From Adineta steineri (taxonomy: Eukaryota; Rotifera; Eurotatoria; Adinetida; Adinetidae), in the NCBI GenBank assembly GCA_905250115.1, contig CAJNOI010000082.1, positions 19,789-83,788 on the forward strand: DNA of 64,000 nucleotides, in the 5' to 3' direction. The notes below the pieces were generated by a model. It saw only the letters and a list, made by a program, of their open reading frames with translations, did no database searches and was not told where the DNA came from. Each line of letters opens with the position of its first letter. Position 1 is the first letter of the stretch. This document shows positions 1 to 12,200 of the stretch, piece by piece. The position numbers were made by a program, and so were the translations under genes.

Positions 1-2226
1 ATACTACTTCTATCAAATTAAAATATAAAATATGTATCGATGTTTACACCATTATACGGTCTATTGTGATCATTGTCTTTCATTCTTTTTATCGTATTGG
101 TTCATTCATATGAACCAACCTGTTTTATTTTGAAACACATAAAATACCCACTAATTTAATAATTTTATCTTTTTTTTGGTTTTTCCAATTTAAGATAAAT
201 TAAAAATGTTGGCATTATTTTCAAAGTGGAAACAAATCGAGAAAACTTAAATTTAAATAAATAAAATCATAGTTAATTACTGCTTTTCTTGATGAACTAA
301 TTTTTCCAAAGTTATTCTTCAACGAGTTGAAAATATACCTTCGGATTATGTTTAAGTGGTGACATTTAATTAGCTGTCCTCAATACTTTATGCTTGTGGG
401 AAATAACTTTTTTATCGAGAAACAGATTGTTTTCAATTCAGTTTAACAAATACTATTTCTATCAAAACAAGCTTCTCTATTGCATCTAAGTCATTGAATT
501 ATTTTATTATTTTTCAAGAATATACAAATAACTAAATTAAATATTTAACATTGATTTTTTACATACGACTCGAAAAAACTTTTCTTTTCTATACAAATTT
601 AAGAAAGATGAGCTATCTTCTTATTTAAATAAACAATAATGTCAAAGACAATCTCAAAAGATTGGTTTATATTGTTCATAGTAACGAAAAAGATCGATAT
701 TTATATTGTTTAAAAATATGTGCACATTTATCAACTCAGATATCATCAACGATTTTTTATTGCGAGAAAAAAATCGAAACAAGATATACTCGAAATAAAT
801 GGGTTTTATTAATATGATAAATCCAAAAATTGATCGGCAATTATTCTTACATGTTATTCAGTTTATCTAAGAATAACTATGTATAACGTGTAAACTATTG
901 ACGTTAAAATGTAATTTGTTCTACTACAATTTCAATTCGATTTCAATTTTTTTTAAATACTTATTTGCAAAATGAATTATTTTTTAGATATTTAAGATGT
1001 ATTCAGTATAAAGCACGATCTATCGGCATAAAAGGATAGGTGTTGATAGACATTTATGGAAATACTCAAAATAAACCAAACGATCAACTGTTACAAATAC
1101 GAAAAAATCTGAACAATTTAATATCTTTATGTCATATTCAAAAGCAGCAAAATACATGAATGATAAAGTCAAACAATTTTCATTTAATGAGATTTGTTAA
1201 AGAGATTAAAATATTAAATCATGTGTTCAAACTCGTTATTCGTTTAGATTTTCGTCGATGTTCTAGTCGTTATTGTCTAAACTTCTATGAAATGCTGCGT
1301 AAAAAAACGTCAGATAATAGAATGTGCAAACTAACTTATAAATTGGATTACATGAATTTTCATAATATTTTCCACTAGACAGACGATAGATGTTAACGTG
1401 ATCTATTTGTTCTCGATTGCATTTCTTCTTATTTAAATTAGTACTTATATTAATTCCTTTATATTTTAAATATTCGGCCGTATTAATGTTGATACCATCT
1501 CCTGCTGATCATTTCTTTCTCTTTCCTTCGTACGTTCTGTCTAATCCTCTCTTCTCTCATAACATTTTTCTCTTAAAAATGTAAGCATGTGTTTTATTAT
1601 AAAGTAGTTACAATTAGGAAATATGACATAGTTCATAAGCACCATATGATGGATGATGATATATAGCTACTCCTTCAGTCTGCATTTGCAATGCTCTAAC
1701 CAGGACATTTAGTCGATATATACATGGATTTATTGATTAAAGCAATACATTTCTGATATGTTCGTTTTATTTTCTATGCATGTTCCTTCTTAATTTCTTC
1801 TATAGAGTAAATAAATCGTCATTCACTTACTTTTTCTATTTTAGATACCTTTCAACAAAACTCAGAAGTATTATCTAAATTGTTTAACAAAAATCAATAC
1901 AATGACGGTCTTAGATGAACTTCTGTCACAAAAATGGCAATTCGTTATCGAAATCAAAGAGAAAAATGAATTAATCGGCATCCAATAATCTGGTTATTTT
2001 CTTATGATAAAAAACAAAATGAGAAGTCAAGATCGATAATATACATATTAAAAATCATTATTTGCAAACACTCGGATCACTGATAATTCCAAAAGATAAA
2101 TTTCATTCATATATCATTATAAGAGTTTACAATTACAACTTATCTTCTTATCGCTACTTGAATTGCGGAAATAAAACTGTATACCACCTTGAAATGAAAG
2201 AGTAAGTCATAAAAAATTATATCTAA
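1..2226. other. Gene-poor AT-rich stretch
   Basis: No convincing gene is visible on either strand. The only ORF of note (72 codons near 1160-1378) has no compositional or motif support. The stretch is A/T-rich with many homopolymer runs. Confidence 0.5.
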
Positions 2227-2317
2227 GGAGGGTGTTGGTTAGGCGCTGTTGGCTTCTTCATCCACACCCGCACCCACTTCCACACCCACGCCTACACATA
2301 CACCCACCCTCAAGATG
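2227..2317. repeat. TGTGGG/CCCACA element 1
   Basis: The left arm is GT-rich (GAGGGTGTTGG) and degenerate. The right arm is a longer CCCACA-type array ending CACCCTCAAGATGG, the reverse complement of the family terminus CATCTTGAGGGTG. It lies directly upstream of a tandem-repeat block. Confidence 0.6.
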
Positions 2318-2409
2318 GTTTACCTTTACTCCTACTATATTCTACATTATCGTCTACAAATAAGCAAATGTCGGGTCAATGACATACAAAGTTATTTAAG
2401 CTGGTCTGC

Positions 2410-2849
2410 AAGCAAGAAGCGCAAATGCGTGGCCGTTTTGAAAATCCGTCCTGGAAGGCAAACAAAACCACCCAAACGCATAAACAACCAATGCGAATTC
2501 GTACACGCTTTCAAAACTCATCATGGGAAGCAAATAAAACTGTCCACCCCCACACCCACATCCTCAAGATGGCAAATAAAACCGCACAAACGCATAAACA
2601 ACCAGCGCAAATCCGCCCACGTTTCTAGGAGTCTTCATGGCTGACAAATAAAACTAACCAATCACATAAACAAGCAGTGCGAATTCGTGCACGTTTCCAA
2701 AACTCATCATGGAAAGCAAATAAAACCACCCACCTCCACACCCACAAAATCAAGCGTATACAAACGAAAACACACACCTCAAACAAATAATAATATGGAA
2801 AATATTCCTGCAAAAAAATGGTCCGAAATCAAAGAAGTATGTAATTACC
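2410..2849. repeat. Short-unit tandem repeats (about 70-110 bp units)
   Basis: At least four degenerate copies share a block resembling GTGCGAATTCGTGCACG, followed by TTTCCAAAACTCATCATGG and AGCAAATAAAACC. Copies start near 2418, 2491, 2603 and 2672. The ORFs that cross this block come from the repeat and are not treated as genes. The second copy contains an internal CACCCTCAAGATGG-type segment (about 2545-2575), linking this repeat with the TGTGGG family. Confidence 0.7.
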
Positions 2850-3375
2850 CTTCAGCAAGCAGTGCGAATCTGTGCACGTTTCAAGAACTCTTCATGGGAA
2901 GCAAATAAAACCACCCACCCCCATATCCAGAAAATCAAGCGTATACAAACGAAAACAGACACCTCAATCAAGCAATAATAGGGAAAAAAATTCCCCGGAA
3001 AAATTTTTCTAAAAAAAAAAGGGTATGTATCTTTCAAGAAAATATTTTCCTATATGTAGAATAACTTGTGATCGATTATTATTGTTCAATTTCTTTCACA
3101 TAGAATGGATAGTTGATAAAAAACGCCGACGATTTCAACAGCACTGTCGATTACAGAAACTAATAACATCGTTTCGAACGGTATTCGTCCCGCCCATTTC
3201 ACTAATATGTAATCTTTTTATCCTCTCCTTCCTGTTTCTTGTTTCTTTCCTATCCGTACATTTTCCTTCTATTCCGCTCTCCTATCTTCTCTCTCCTTCT
3301 CTTTCATATTTTTTCTCTATCTGGGTTTTGTGGACTATATGTATTTTTTTGGTGTAATATATTGTCATTAATATT
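2850..3375. repeat. Large tandem duplication, copy A (about 525 bp)
   Basis: It starts with the CAAGCAGTGCGAAT block, runs through the shared GTATACAAACGAAAACA segment and a shared ATCGTTTCGAACGGTA segment, and ends in a pyrimidine-rich tract with CTATCTGGGTTTTGT. The same order recurs in copy B at 3376-3885. The short ORFs here are repeat-derived. Confidence 0.75.
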
Positions 3376-3885
3376 CAGCAAGCAGTGCGAATTCGTGCAC
3401 GTTTCCAGAACTCATCATGGCAAGCAGATAAAACCGTCCACCCCCACACCTACAAAATCAAGCGTATACAAACGAAAACACACACCTCAATCAAACCGTA
3501 AAATGAAAAAATTCCTCGAAAAAAATGGTGCGAAATAAAACAAGTAAGTAGTATTGACCAAAACGCCGACAACTTTAACAATCCTGTGCCAAGGAAATAG
3601 AAGGACATCCTTTATAACCGCACAGTGTCAAGACAATAGGAAGACATCGTTTCGAACGGTACCCCTCCCATCCGTTTCATTAATACGTGATCTTCTTATC
3701 CCCTCCTTCTTGTTTCTTGTTTCTTTTCTATCGGTACATTTTCCTTCTCCTCCGCTCTCTCTCGTCTCTTTCTCCCTGATTTATCTTTTATGTTTTATTT
3801 CTCTCTTTCTCTTTTATATTTTCTTTCTATCTGGGTTTTGTCAACCATATATATATATTTTGTTGTAACTAAGTGTTATTATTAT
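3376..3885. repeat. Large tandem duplication, copy B (about 510 bp)
   Basis: It has the same order of landmarks as copy A: CAAGCAGTGCGAAT, GTATACAAACGAAAACA, ATCGTTTCGAACGGTA, then a long C/T-rich tract and CTATCTGGGTTTTGT. Copies differ by substitutions and small indels, so the duplication is not very recent. Confidence 0.75.
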
Positions 3886-3956
3886 TTAATAAAATAACTT
3901 ATATATATCAATTAGAAGTATATTGTATCCTAAACACTCATTTCTCTTACAAACAC

Positions 3957-4108
3957 CATCTTGAGGGTGTGGGTGTGGGTGTGGGTGTGGGGAGTGTGGG
4001 ATGACTGTCAGTGGGTGTACGGGCGAGTGTGCGTGTGAATGTGAGGTTTATCTGCAGCAATGACTGAACCTACACCCACACCTACTCACAACACACACCC
4101 AACCACCC
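3957..4108. repeat. TGTGGG/CCCACA element 2, longest array
   Basis: It begins CATCTTGAGGGTGTGGG and continues with about five consecutive GGGTGT units, then degenerate GT-rich sequence, a short loop and a CCCACA-type right arm (ACACCCACACCTACTCAC and onward). Four or more GGG runs with 3-nt loops on the plus strand fit a G-quadruplex motif. This is the element closest to a true telomeric array. Confidence 0.8.
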
Positions 4109-4280
4109 AACCGACCTCAGATTCAAAATCTCCGTATCGAAATACCTCGAGAAATGTATTTTGCTCAAATTCGATATCGGATGTTTTTTGACCTCTCACC
4201 GACTCACCAGCCTGTTCACCTACCCCCTTCACCATAGTCACCGAACTGACCTCAGATTCGACTTCTTCGGCCCGGAAACC
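4081..4280. repeat. Dispersed repeat, two adjacent copies (also at 40.7 kb)
   Basis: Two copies of a motif around CGACCTCAGATTCGA lie near 4110-4200 and 4225-4280. The first continues into ACCTCGAGAAATGTATTTT and TTTTTTGACCT, matching the order of a third copy at 40715-40835. No coding potential is seen. Confidence 0.55.
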
Positions 4281-4859
4281 TATATGGAATCCGTTTCTAG
4301 CGGCTAAGGTTAAGTTTTCGTTGATTTATAACGTGCTGAATTCTGATTGGCTTGGACAGATAAACTTTTATCATTTTAAGCCCATGATTTTAACGCTGTA
4401 TAGCCCTTTCTTTCAGAAAAAGGAATTAACTAAACAAGTAACGCTCGTCAACAAATTCGCTCAGTTCTTTCTCGTAGAAGGATTGTTTTCAGATGTTACA
4501 TTTTTAATGGATTATTACGTGTATAAGTTTATTTTTAGTGTAGATAAGATATTTATAGCAAATATTAGATAGAAGATCAGACATTCTAAATAAGTATTAA
4601 TAAAATTGTAAAGATTATGCGTGATTACATAAAAAACAAAACCAAAGAACACATTAGGCAATATCTGATACGATAAGAGAAAAAAACAGTTATTAAAATG
4701 GTTAACATAAATGTAAATAAAAAGATAAAGCAAATGAACAGATGAATAATTATTTTAAGATAATTTTAAACTATAATACAGTTTATATGCTTGCGATAAC
4801 ACTGGAGTCTTAGTAAAAGATCGATTTATACATATTCAAAAAGTGAAACAGATACATTC
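4281..4859. other. Non-coding gap beside Helitron relic
   Basis: AT-rich. One 83-codon ORF at 4321-4572 has no recognisable motif and is not called. Confidence 0.4.
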
Positions 4860-5220
4860 TCATTTTGTCTTTCGGTCAAGTTCATCCAGACGTTTCAATT
4901 CAGCGTGTTGAGCTAGAGAAGGTCGAAGAATGATTACATCTTCCGCTCTCTTCACTCTGCTGAGTGGTACATATACTGATGCCACTGGCCTTGTCATAAG
5001 TGGAACTTGAAGATCGACTACAATTTTGTTCATTGTGAATCCTTGCGCCTTATATGTAGTTATTGCAAAGTCAGGTACAATTGGCAGTTGCGTTCGTGTA
5101 GTTTGAATCAATTATGGAGCTTCTTTCCCACCTTCCACACGTTTAAGCAGTCGACCGAAGAGTTGCTTGATGAAAACAGTAAATTGTTTTTGGATAATTG
5201 AGATAGGGATTAGTTTAGGA
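4860..5220 (-). pseudogene. Relic of a second Helitron/PIF1 helicase C-terminus
   Basis: Minus-strand fragment of about 115 codons. It contains the late helicase motif FAITTYKAQGFT, then KIVVDL and SVYVPLSRVKR, closely matching the end of the intact helicase at 6220-7065 (SITTHKSQGQTL, KIIVDL, SVYVPLSRVKR). An in-frame TAA near 5112 separates it from upstream sequence in the same frame (VFIKQLFGRLLKRVEGG), and nothing further upstream is recognisable. It ends at a natural-looking C-terminus (TGA at 4860). It is a truncated, interrupted relative of the neighbouring element, not a duplicate of it. Confidence 0.8.
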
Positions 5221-6219
5221 CGAAGTCCATTGAGACTTGTTCTTTTACAATTATTTTAATCATTCATATAAAAATTAAATCTATTTAGTTTATCTAGAAA
5301 AAATAAATAATTCGATAATTATATTAAGAAATAAAATGTTATTTATAGTCTTAACTATTTAATATAACAACATTCATCTTATTTACAATTGAGAGACAAC
5401 AATTTTTTAATGAAATTATTTATCAATAAATAATAAATATTTAGATTTCTTTCAATGATATATTCAAAAGACGTGTAATACTATCAAAGAAAAAAAGCTT
5501 TAAAGATTTCTTATTTTATCAATATACGAAATATCTCTTTGTTTTAATTAAATATAGAAATATTATCTCATACAAATGCAAGATTAATAAAAACATTAAA
5601 ACATTTTTTGCTCTCTCCTATGAATTGAAATTTATTATTCCTAATTTGATGCTGAATTATTATTGTTTTCATTAAAAATAGCGACAACCACTACTCATTC
5701 TAGCTGAAAAAATATAGACTTTATTTTTCGTATCCATTTCATGTAAAAATGATTTTTTTAATTCAACTCAACCCAACCCAAACCAATACAGCATTAAAAG
5801 TGTATACTGTTATTCTGTATACTATTTTCCTTGTGAAATGATTTTCCTAATTGAACCCAACTCAGTATTAAAAGTAAGGACTATTGTCCTATATTTCTAA
5901 TTGATAGGCCAACATGAGTCGAAATTTGTTTCAAGCAGATGAAAAATGTGTGGCGCATGTTTTTTTCAAGTGACATACTGGTGTTATTCATCTATGTTCG
6001 GTTATTGCTTGTAATGCCTGCAAGTGATTACAATTATTGGCTTTTCTTTATGTAGTGATACATTCATGAATTTTAATTTTAAAGAACAACTCACACAAAG
6101 ATTATTAGCAAACAAAAATGACAAAAGTTTTAAACAAAAAGAAATGCAATTGTAGTAAATAAGCATTTTCATGCACACAGATTATAATGATATTATAATG
6201 GTTTTAAAAAACAAATAAT
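5221..6219. other. AT-rich gap downstream of the Helitron gene
   Basis: About 1 kb with no gene. Two segments near 5757 and 5836 share CAACCCAA/TTAAAAGT-type wording and look like a small direct repeat. A 7-bp hairpin (TTGTAAT...ATTACAA) lies near 6009-6033. The 3' end of the Helitron should lie here, but no convincing CTRR terminus was identified. Confidence 0.4.
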
Positions 6220-9200
6220 TTAAATAAGTGTAGCGAAATATTCTTGAGTGTTTTGTGCAATCTTGTCCAATCTGTTGAGTTCCTCCAGTTGTGCTGGTGA
6301 TGGTTTTACTTGTAACGATGAAAAGTCAAAAGGACGCACTATTAGAAGGTCATCAAGTCGTTTAACACGAGACAATGGAACGTAAACCGATGCAACTTCA
6401 ACAGGACCAGGAGGTGTAACGAGATCAACAATAATTTTTCCCAACGTTTGACCTTGACTTTTATGTGTTGTTATGCTGTATGCTGGTATTAATGGTAGAG
6501 CTTTTCGCTTGATCGAAATTTTCGTGGGTCGTCGAACCATTTTTGCTGCTTTTGAAATTTGTTCGGTCAGAAGTTCTTTGACATCGAAAAGAAATGTTTG
6601 CTCAGTAACAAAGATTGGAACTATTTTGCTTTTGAGATCTTTGAGTCCAGAATCAAGCTTACAACTCGAGAACTCTACTAAAGCGTATTTTGGCTGTGTT
6701 ATAAACTTAGTATGCTTTGGAAAAACTGTTTCGTCGTATTGAAAATTTTCAACAAATTCATCATACACAAGTTCACGAAATATTCCACGTGTACCATTTG
6801 AGAGTCCGAGCTCAGTTGCAATATTTTCTGTAAGTAAAACGGGTAGTCCGGGCACAAGTGGTAAGTATCCTGGAAGATGTTCAGTCTTATTATCAGGTAG
6901 CTCGAGAATTGCTTTGCGTAATCTTGAGTCATCAATGGCTTTATTTTTTATATAATCTTGAGCAACACAAACGACTGGTCTAAGTCCCATCTTCATTGTC
7001 TTATTTAGCACAGCTCTATTATTTAGTTGAGTGCGAAGTGAATTGCGAAAAACCAATATAGGCGCCTATTATAAAATATATTATTAAATATGAAAAAATC
7101 TAATCAAACTTGCTTCAGCCCATGGATCTTGTTGCAAAGATACTTGCAAATTACCACTTCCAATAATTCGTGTACATAGAAGTTCGTAGTCTTCGGTTCT
7201 CGATTTTCCATCTCGTAATCTATTTAAGAGTTCCAAATATCGATTATCTTCCGTTCGCATTTGCTTGTTCAATTTAACAGCACAATTAATTTGCGATATA
7301 ACCTTCTGTGCACATTGCATTTCTATTTGACGTTCTGTATTTTGTTGTAACAATGTACAGTTATGGTAAAGAGGCTTATCCAACACTGGAGAATATTGTA
7401 GATAGTCACCAAAAAAAATGACATTTACACCGCCAAAAGGAACATCTGTATTAATATGCTTTGCTGTTTTCACTATTCGGTTAAGTCGACCTAACAAACT
7501 AAGTCCAACCATACTCATCTCATCGATTATTAAGTACTTCACATGGCGCCATTCGTTTTCCAACTTTGCATCACCAGGTCTAAATGTTCGTGTTTGTCTC
7601 TTTTTTGAATATTTACGACTTTCACCTAAGAATGAATGAATTGTCAATCCATCAATCTCTGCTGCTGCTATAGATGTTGGTGCCAGTTTACGTAGCATTT
7701 TGCTCCTGTTTGTTACTTGGAAGTAATCAGTGATTGTACGAATCAATTGAGATTTTCCAGTACCACCACAGCCAGGTACGCACATCAACAATTGGTTATC
7801 GATAATGCCTAAATCATTATAGTTAAGCATATTCTTTGAATGGAAAATTACAAAAACATACCAGGGTGAACTTGGTTATCACCATCAAGATGACTAGCAA
7901 TAATCATAAAAGCAAATTTTTGTTCATCGTTTAGCGTGAATTTCTTAATGATGTCTAATTTAGTTGGAAATGAAACTGCTATAGTTGAAGTCACAGGTGG
8001 TACGACGACAGTTGGTGCTTTGAATGGACTCGTAGGTATTTCAGAAGTTACTACTTCCACTTGCATATTATCATCTCGTACTTCTAAAGTGTACTCGCCT
8101 GAAATCAAAAATTTTCTTGCTTGATCTTTTCTAATCTCAATGTCATGTTTCCATTCTTTCATCATAGCTGCATGATGTGAATGCGTTACTGTAAATGTGT
8201 TGAAATCGTCTTCGAAGCGGTAGCTATTTGTGTTCCATGTATTCTTGTAATCTAAATGAAACTGAATATTATTGACATAAAATACTAATCAACCTACTAT
8301 TCAGTATTGTAAATCTGTCCGTGTTATCAATCGCTGCCAACGCGTCGTAGAGATAGCGCTGTTCATGGTTACCGAGAGATGCAGAATAAGCTTTAGTGGT
8401 GGTCTCATTTACCAACGACAGCATTTGCAAAAGTTCTTCTGAATCATCTTCCAGATTATTTTCATCGCCTTCATAATAGTTTGGAATAAGAATGGAATCA
8501 TTCTTAGTATTATCTTGTGCTTCTGCAATAATTTGATGTAAATGTTCGTCTCGGTCATTTTTGCATTCATGCAAGATTTGGATATTTTCGATAGTTTTGA
8601 CTGCATTGTCTGAGATTGATAGTTTTCGAACTTCCAGCGCCTGAGACCATGTCTGATGCAATTCACAAAGATCTTGTACTGATCTCCATGGTACAAATAG
8701 TGTTAATATCGCACGAGAATAACGTTCGCTTGTTTCTTCTCGTTCTCGACGTGGTATTTGAGGGCCAAGAAGAACTGGTACAACTGGTGTAGTATGCTTA
8801 ATAATAATATGTGATGATGATTGTGGATGTGCACTTGCAAATGTGTGTCGCTCGTTCATCTTTGTTCCTTTTGTACACAGTCGTTCACCTTCGCACCCAT
8901 TCATATTGTTCAGTAAACGACGGTCTGATTTATCGATTATCTTCTTGTGAAAATGACTTACAAAATCGTACAGGCATAATCCATTTAAATCTTTCGATCG
9001 ATGCTGATAATCAAGACGAGTGTTCACCATAACATACCTATTACCATTTGTCGTATGTGCTGGCTCCAAAAGAAATTGTTCTTCATCTTCTTTTACATCT
9101 CCTTCCTGGTTCTCATCGAATGGGTTCGGCATAACTACAAGAGTCTCATACTTAATATCAGTGCAGTCATTTTAAAATTTCTTACCATCGGTTTCCTCTT

Positions 9201-12200
9201 CTTCAATATGTTTTTTATTTACACGTGATTTGACTAGTTCTTTTTGTAGATAGCTTTCGATTGATATAAGAAAAAGATTTCTAAATGTATGTGTAGTATA
9301 ATGATCACCATAGTTCATTAGATACGATGCTACTTGAACGCCAGATATTTCTTGATGTGACGCAATCATATTGTAGCATCTTAGCACAAGTTTACGAGAT
9401 TTTTCAACAGCATTGTCAAACCTGTTCGTGGATCCATGCTGCTCGATGGATTTGATACCTTGCTGTGCAAGAGCAAACATATCATAGAAAGCTAGACTTG
9501 ATTTTGTTACGTAATCAGTTATATAATACACTAGAGCTTTAGCATCATTACCAGTCCATATGAATTTAATATCCATATTGGATCGGCAAGCACTTATTAG
9601 CCATTCATTGAAGTTATTGATCCACGGATGTGATCGACGCATAGTTATCTGACCGGTAGAGACATCAATGTTTGATTTTTCAACAAGAGCACGTGGCATA
9701 CGCATGCGACAAGTTTTCTTGTCATCTGACTTTGCTTTTGAATATTTATAGCACGTTGCAGAATGTCTATGAATATTGGATGTTTCAACGAGTCGTATAA
9801 CATCCTTGCGAAAGATCTGTTGAAAGTCATCATGGGCAGGATTTGGTGTTGGTAAACAGGCTGGCATAACTTCTTTGACTACCGCTTCAGTTTCTTCTAA
9901 AATAAAGATTTGAATAAAACTGAAAATATACTAAAAGTTTCTAGTTTACGAAATGATGGTCTATTATCACTGGCTGCACTTGTTCCATCTTCATCTTCAT
10001 CTTTAAAAATAACAAATAGAAAACTATGAATGATATAATAAAGTTACTGAAAATAGTAGAAATCATTCATATGAAGTAAACGCATGATATGCTCTTCTGA
10101 CACTTTCCTGAGAAGTCATATTTAGAGTAGAGAAATGCAAAAAGACTCTTTTCCAGTGATATTTCCTGTTTGATAAAAATGCGAATACTTCAAAAGGAAG
10201 ATTTGAAACAGCGCTCTATGCATTACCTCGAAATTGATCTAAATCTTCTTTTACAATATCTTCTAAGTACTTTAATAATTTTTCACGAAAATCTTCGTTT
10301 TGAATTTGTTCTTTCAAGTGTGCTGGAGTGAATTCATGATTTAGCCAGATAAGTAGGTGTATATGGAGCGATCCTCTGCCTTGGTTCTCCACAGTTCCAA
10401 AATATGCTTTTGTAGGACCAAGTACTCCCCCAAGGATTAAATATTTCAATATATTTTTTATCAAACAATTAAAGAATTTTGCAGTGGCAACCGGATGTGT
10501 TGCGACAATTTTTGCACGATCATAACTTGTGCCTAGCGCTTCTGGCAAAATTTTATCAAGATCTAGATTCACACCTGCAAAATACAGTGCCACAGGACTA
10601 TGTATATCAGCTGGATTGATCGTTAAAAAAATGCTAGGTAAACCAATATAAAAACACAGAGAATGAATTTTGGTACGAAGAGTGGAGCGCGAATGAGCTG
10701 ACCCCATAACATGACCACCAACAGCTTTGATATGTTTCATAAGTGTACTTATTCTTTGGTCGACAACATGTGAATGCACTCCCTTTGAGATATTCATAAG
10801 AGCTGTTGCTATATCTGCGGAAGTCAAAGATTCTAGAAGCTGCGCAGATTTTTGAAATTCTGGCCTTGTTGTCATCAGATGAGCATGGAAGCATGCAGTA
10901 CGACGTTGTAAAATATTGAAGACGACGAATATAAATGAGTAGTGTTCTTCAAAACGGCGATCTCCAAACGAAAGCAGATATCGAAGATGTTCTCGAAGAT
11001 CAATTTTGACTGGTCGAGAAAAATCTTCAAGTGCACCGCACCCATATGGAAAAAGCGTGGGAAAGACGCCTAATAAAAGATTTGGATTAGAATATTCATT
11101 TGCTGGTTTGTCACCACGAGGGATCATGTACACAGTATTTTCTTGAGCTTGTTTGTCGAGACCTGTGTTTAGTGTTTCATCAACCACTTGCATATTTAAA
11201 CGTTCTAGGAGGTGCTCAGCGACGTCATCAGACGAAATATTAGTACCATTAACGTCTAAAACAGCACTAAAACATAAACAGTGGCATTAAAAGCTTTCAA
11301 CCAATTTCTTTTTATTTTACCTTGGTACCAGTGGTACAGTTGCTGTACTGTTCGATTCAAATGCATTCACGCAAGGATCAGGAACATAACTTGCTCTCTC
11401 GTTTTCAGCAGCCTCGATATTGGTAGAAACTTGCATTGTTGCCCATAAACATTCTGGCACGTCATCATCAGGTAATTTATCGATTACTGATTGATTAATT
11501 AATATATTTCTATAAAGTGGATTATTTTGTCTGAGCCATCGAAGTGCTTCGGAAACTTTTTTTTTTCGAACAGTCAAAACAGTTTTTAGTTGGTTTCGTT
11601 CTGGAATACGACATCCCACAAAAATGATCTTTAGAGAGTCACATAGTTCATCTAATTCTAGTGGCAAGGTAGCAGCAATATTAACAACATTTTGAGGAAA
11701 ACTTATGCAGTTGCCTTTTATAGCTGATTGCGCTGTGGCCGTTGAGTGGAAAGATGAATGCAGTTTAACAATGCAACTGTTGTGTCGATAAATAGCAATG
11801 AGCCTTTGCTCAGGAATGGTCAGTCCTTGTAGTTCTTTTGGTATATCTCCCATCCATACCTTGTTAGCTACGGAGAACTTTGGTATTTTTTCTTTTGTTA
11901 AAGAAGACCAACATTCGATACAAATGTCACATTGTATTAAAGAACATTTCTTTCTATCCAAACTGTAATGTAAGCCTCGTTTATAGAAAACTACATCGTT
12001 TATATAAGTGAATGATGATTGATTCATTGAATGTTGCATATCCATATCTGTACAAAAAATATGTAAATAAGTCTTATGATTTTAAGTAAGGAAAATACTA
12101 ACCTGCTTCTCTTCCATCTTGAACTATCGGCAAATGAAGATCATCATCCATATTGTGCTTTTCAACTGAATGCAAGTTTTTCTTTTGCTGTATATCAGGA

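Noticed and set aside
2249-3868. Several ORFs of 60-131 codons with Thr/Pro or Lys/Thr repeats
   Set aside because: They follow the CCCACA arrays and tandem repeats; no conserved protein text beyond the DNA repeat.
6009-6033. Hairpin as the Helitron 3' terminal hairpin
   Set aside because: No CTRR-type end at the right distance and side; too weak to define the element boundary.
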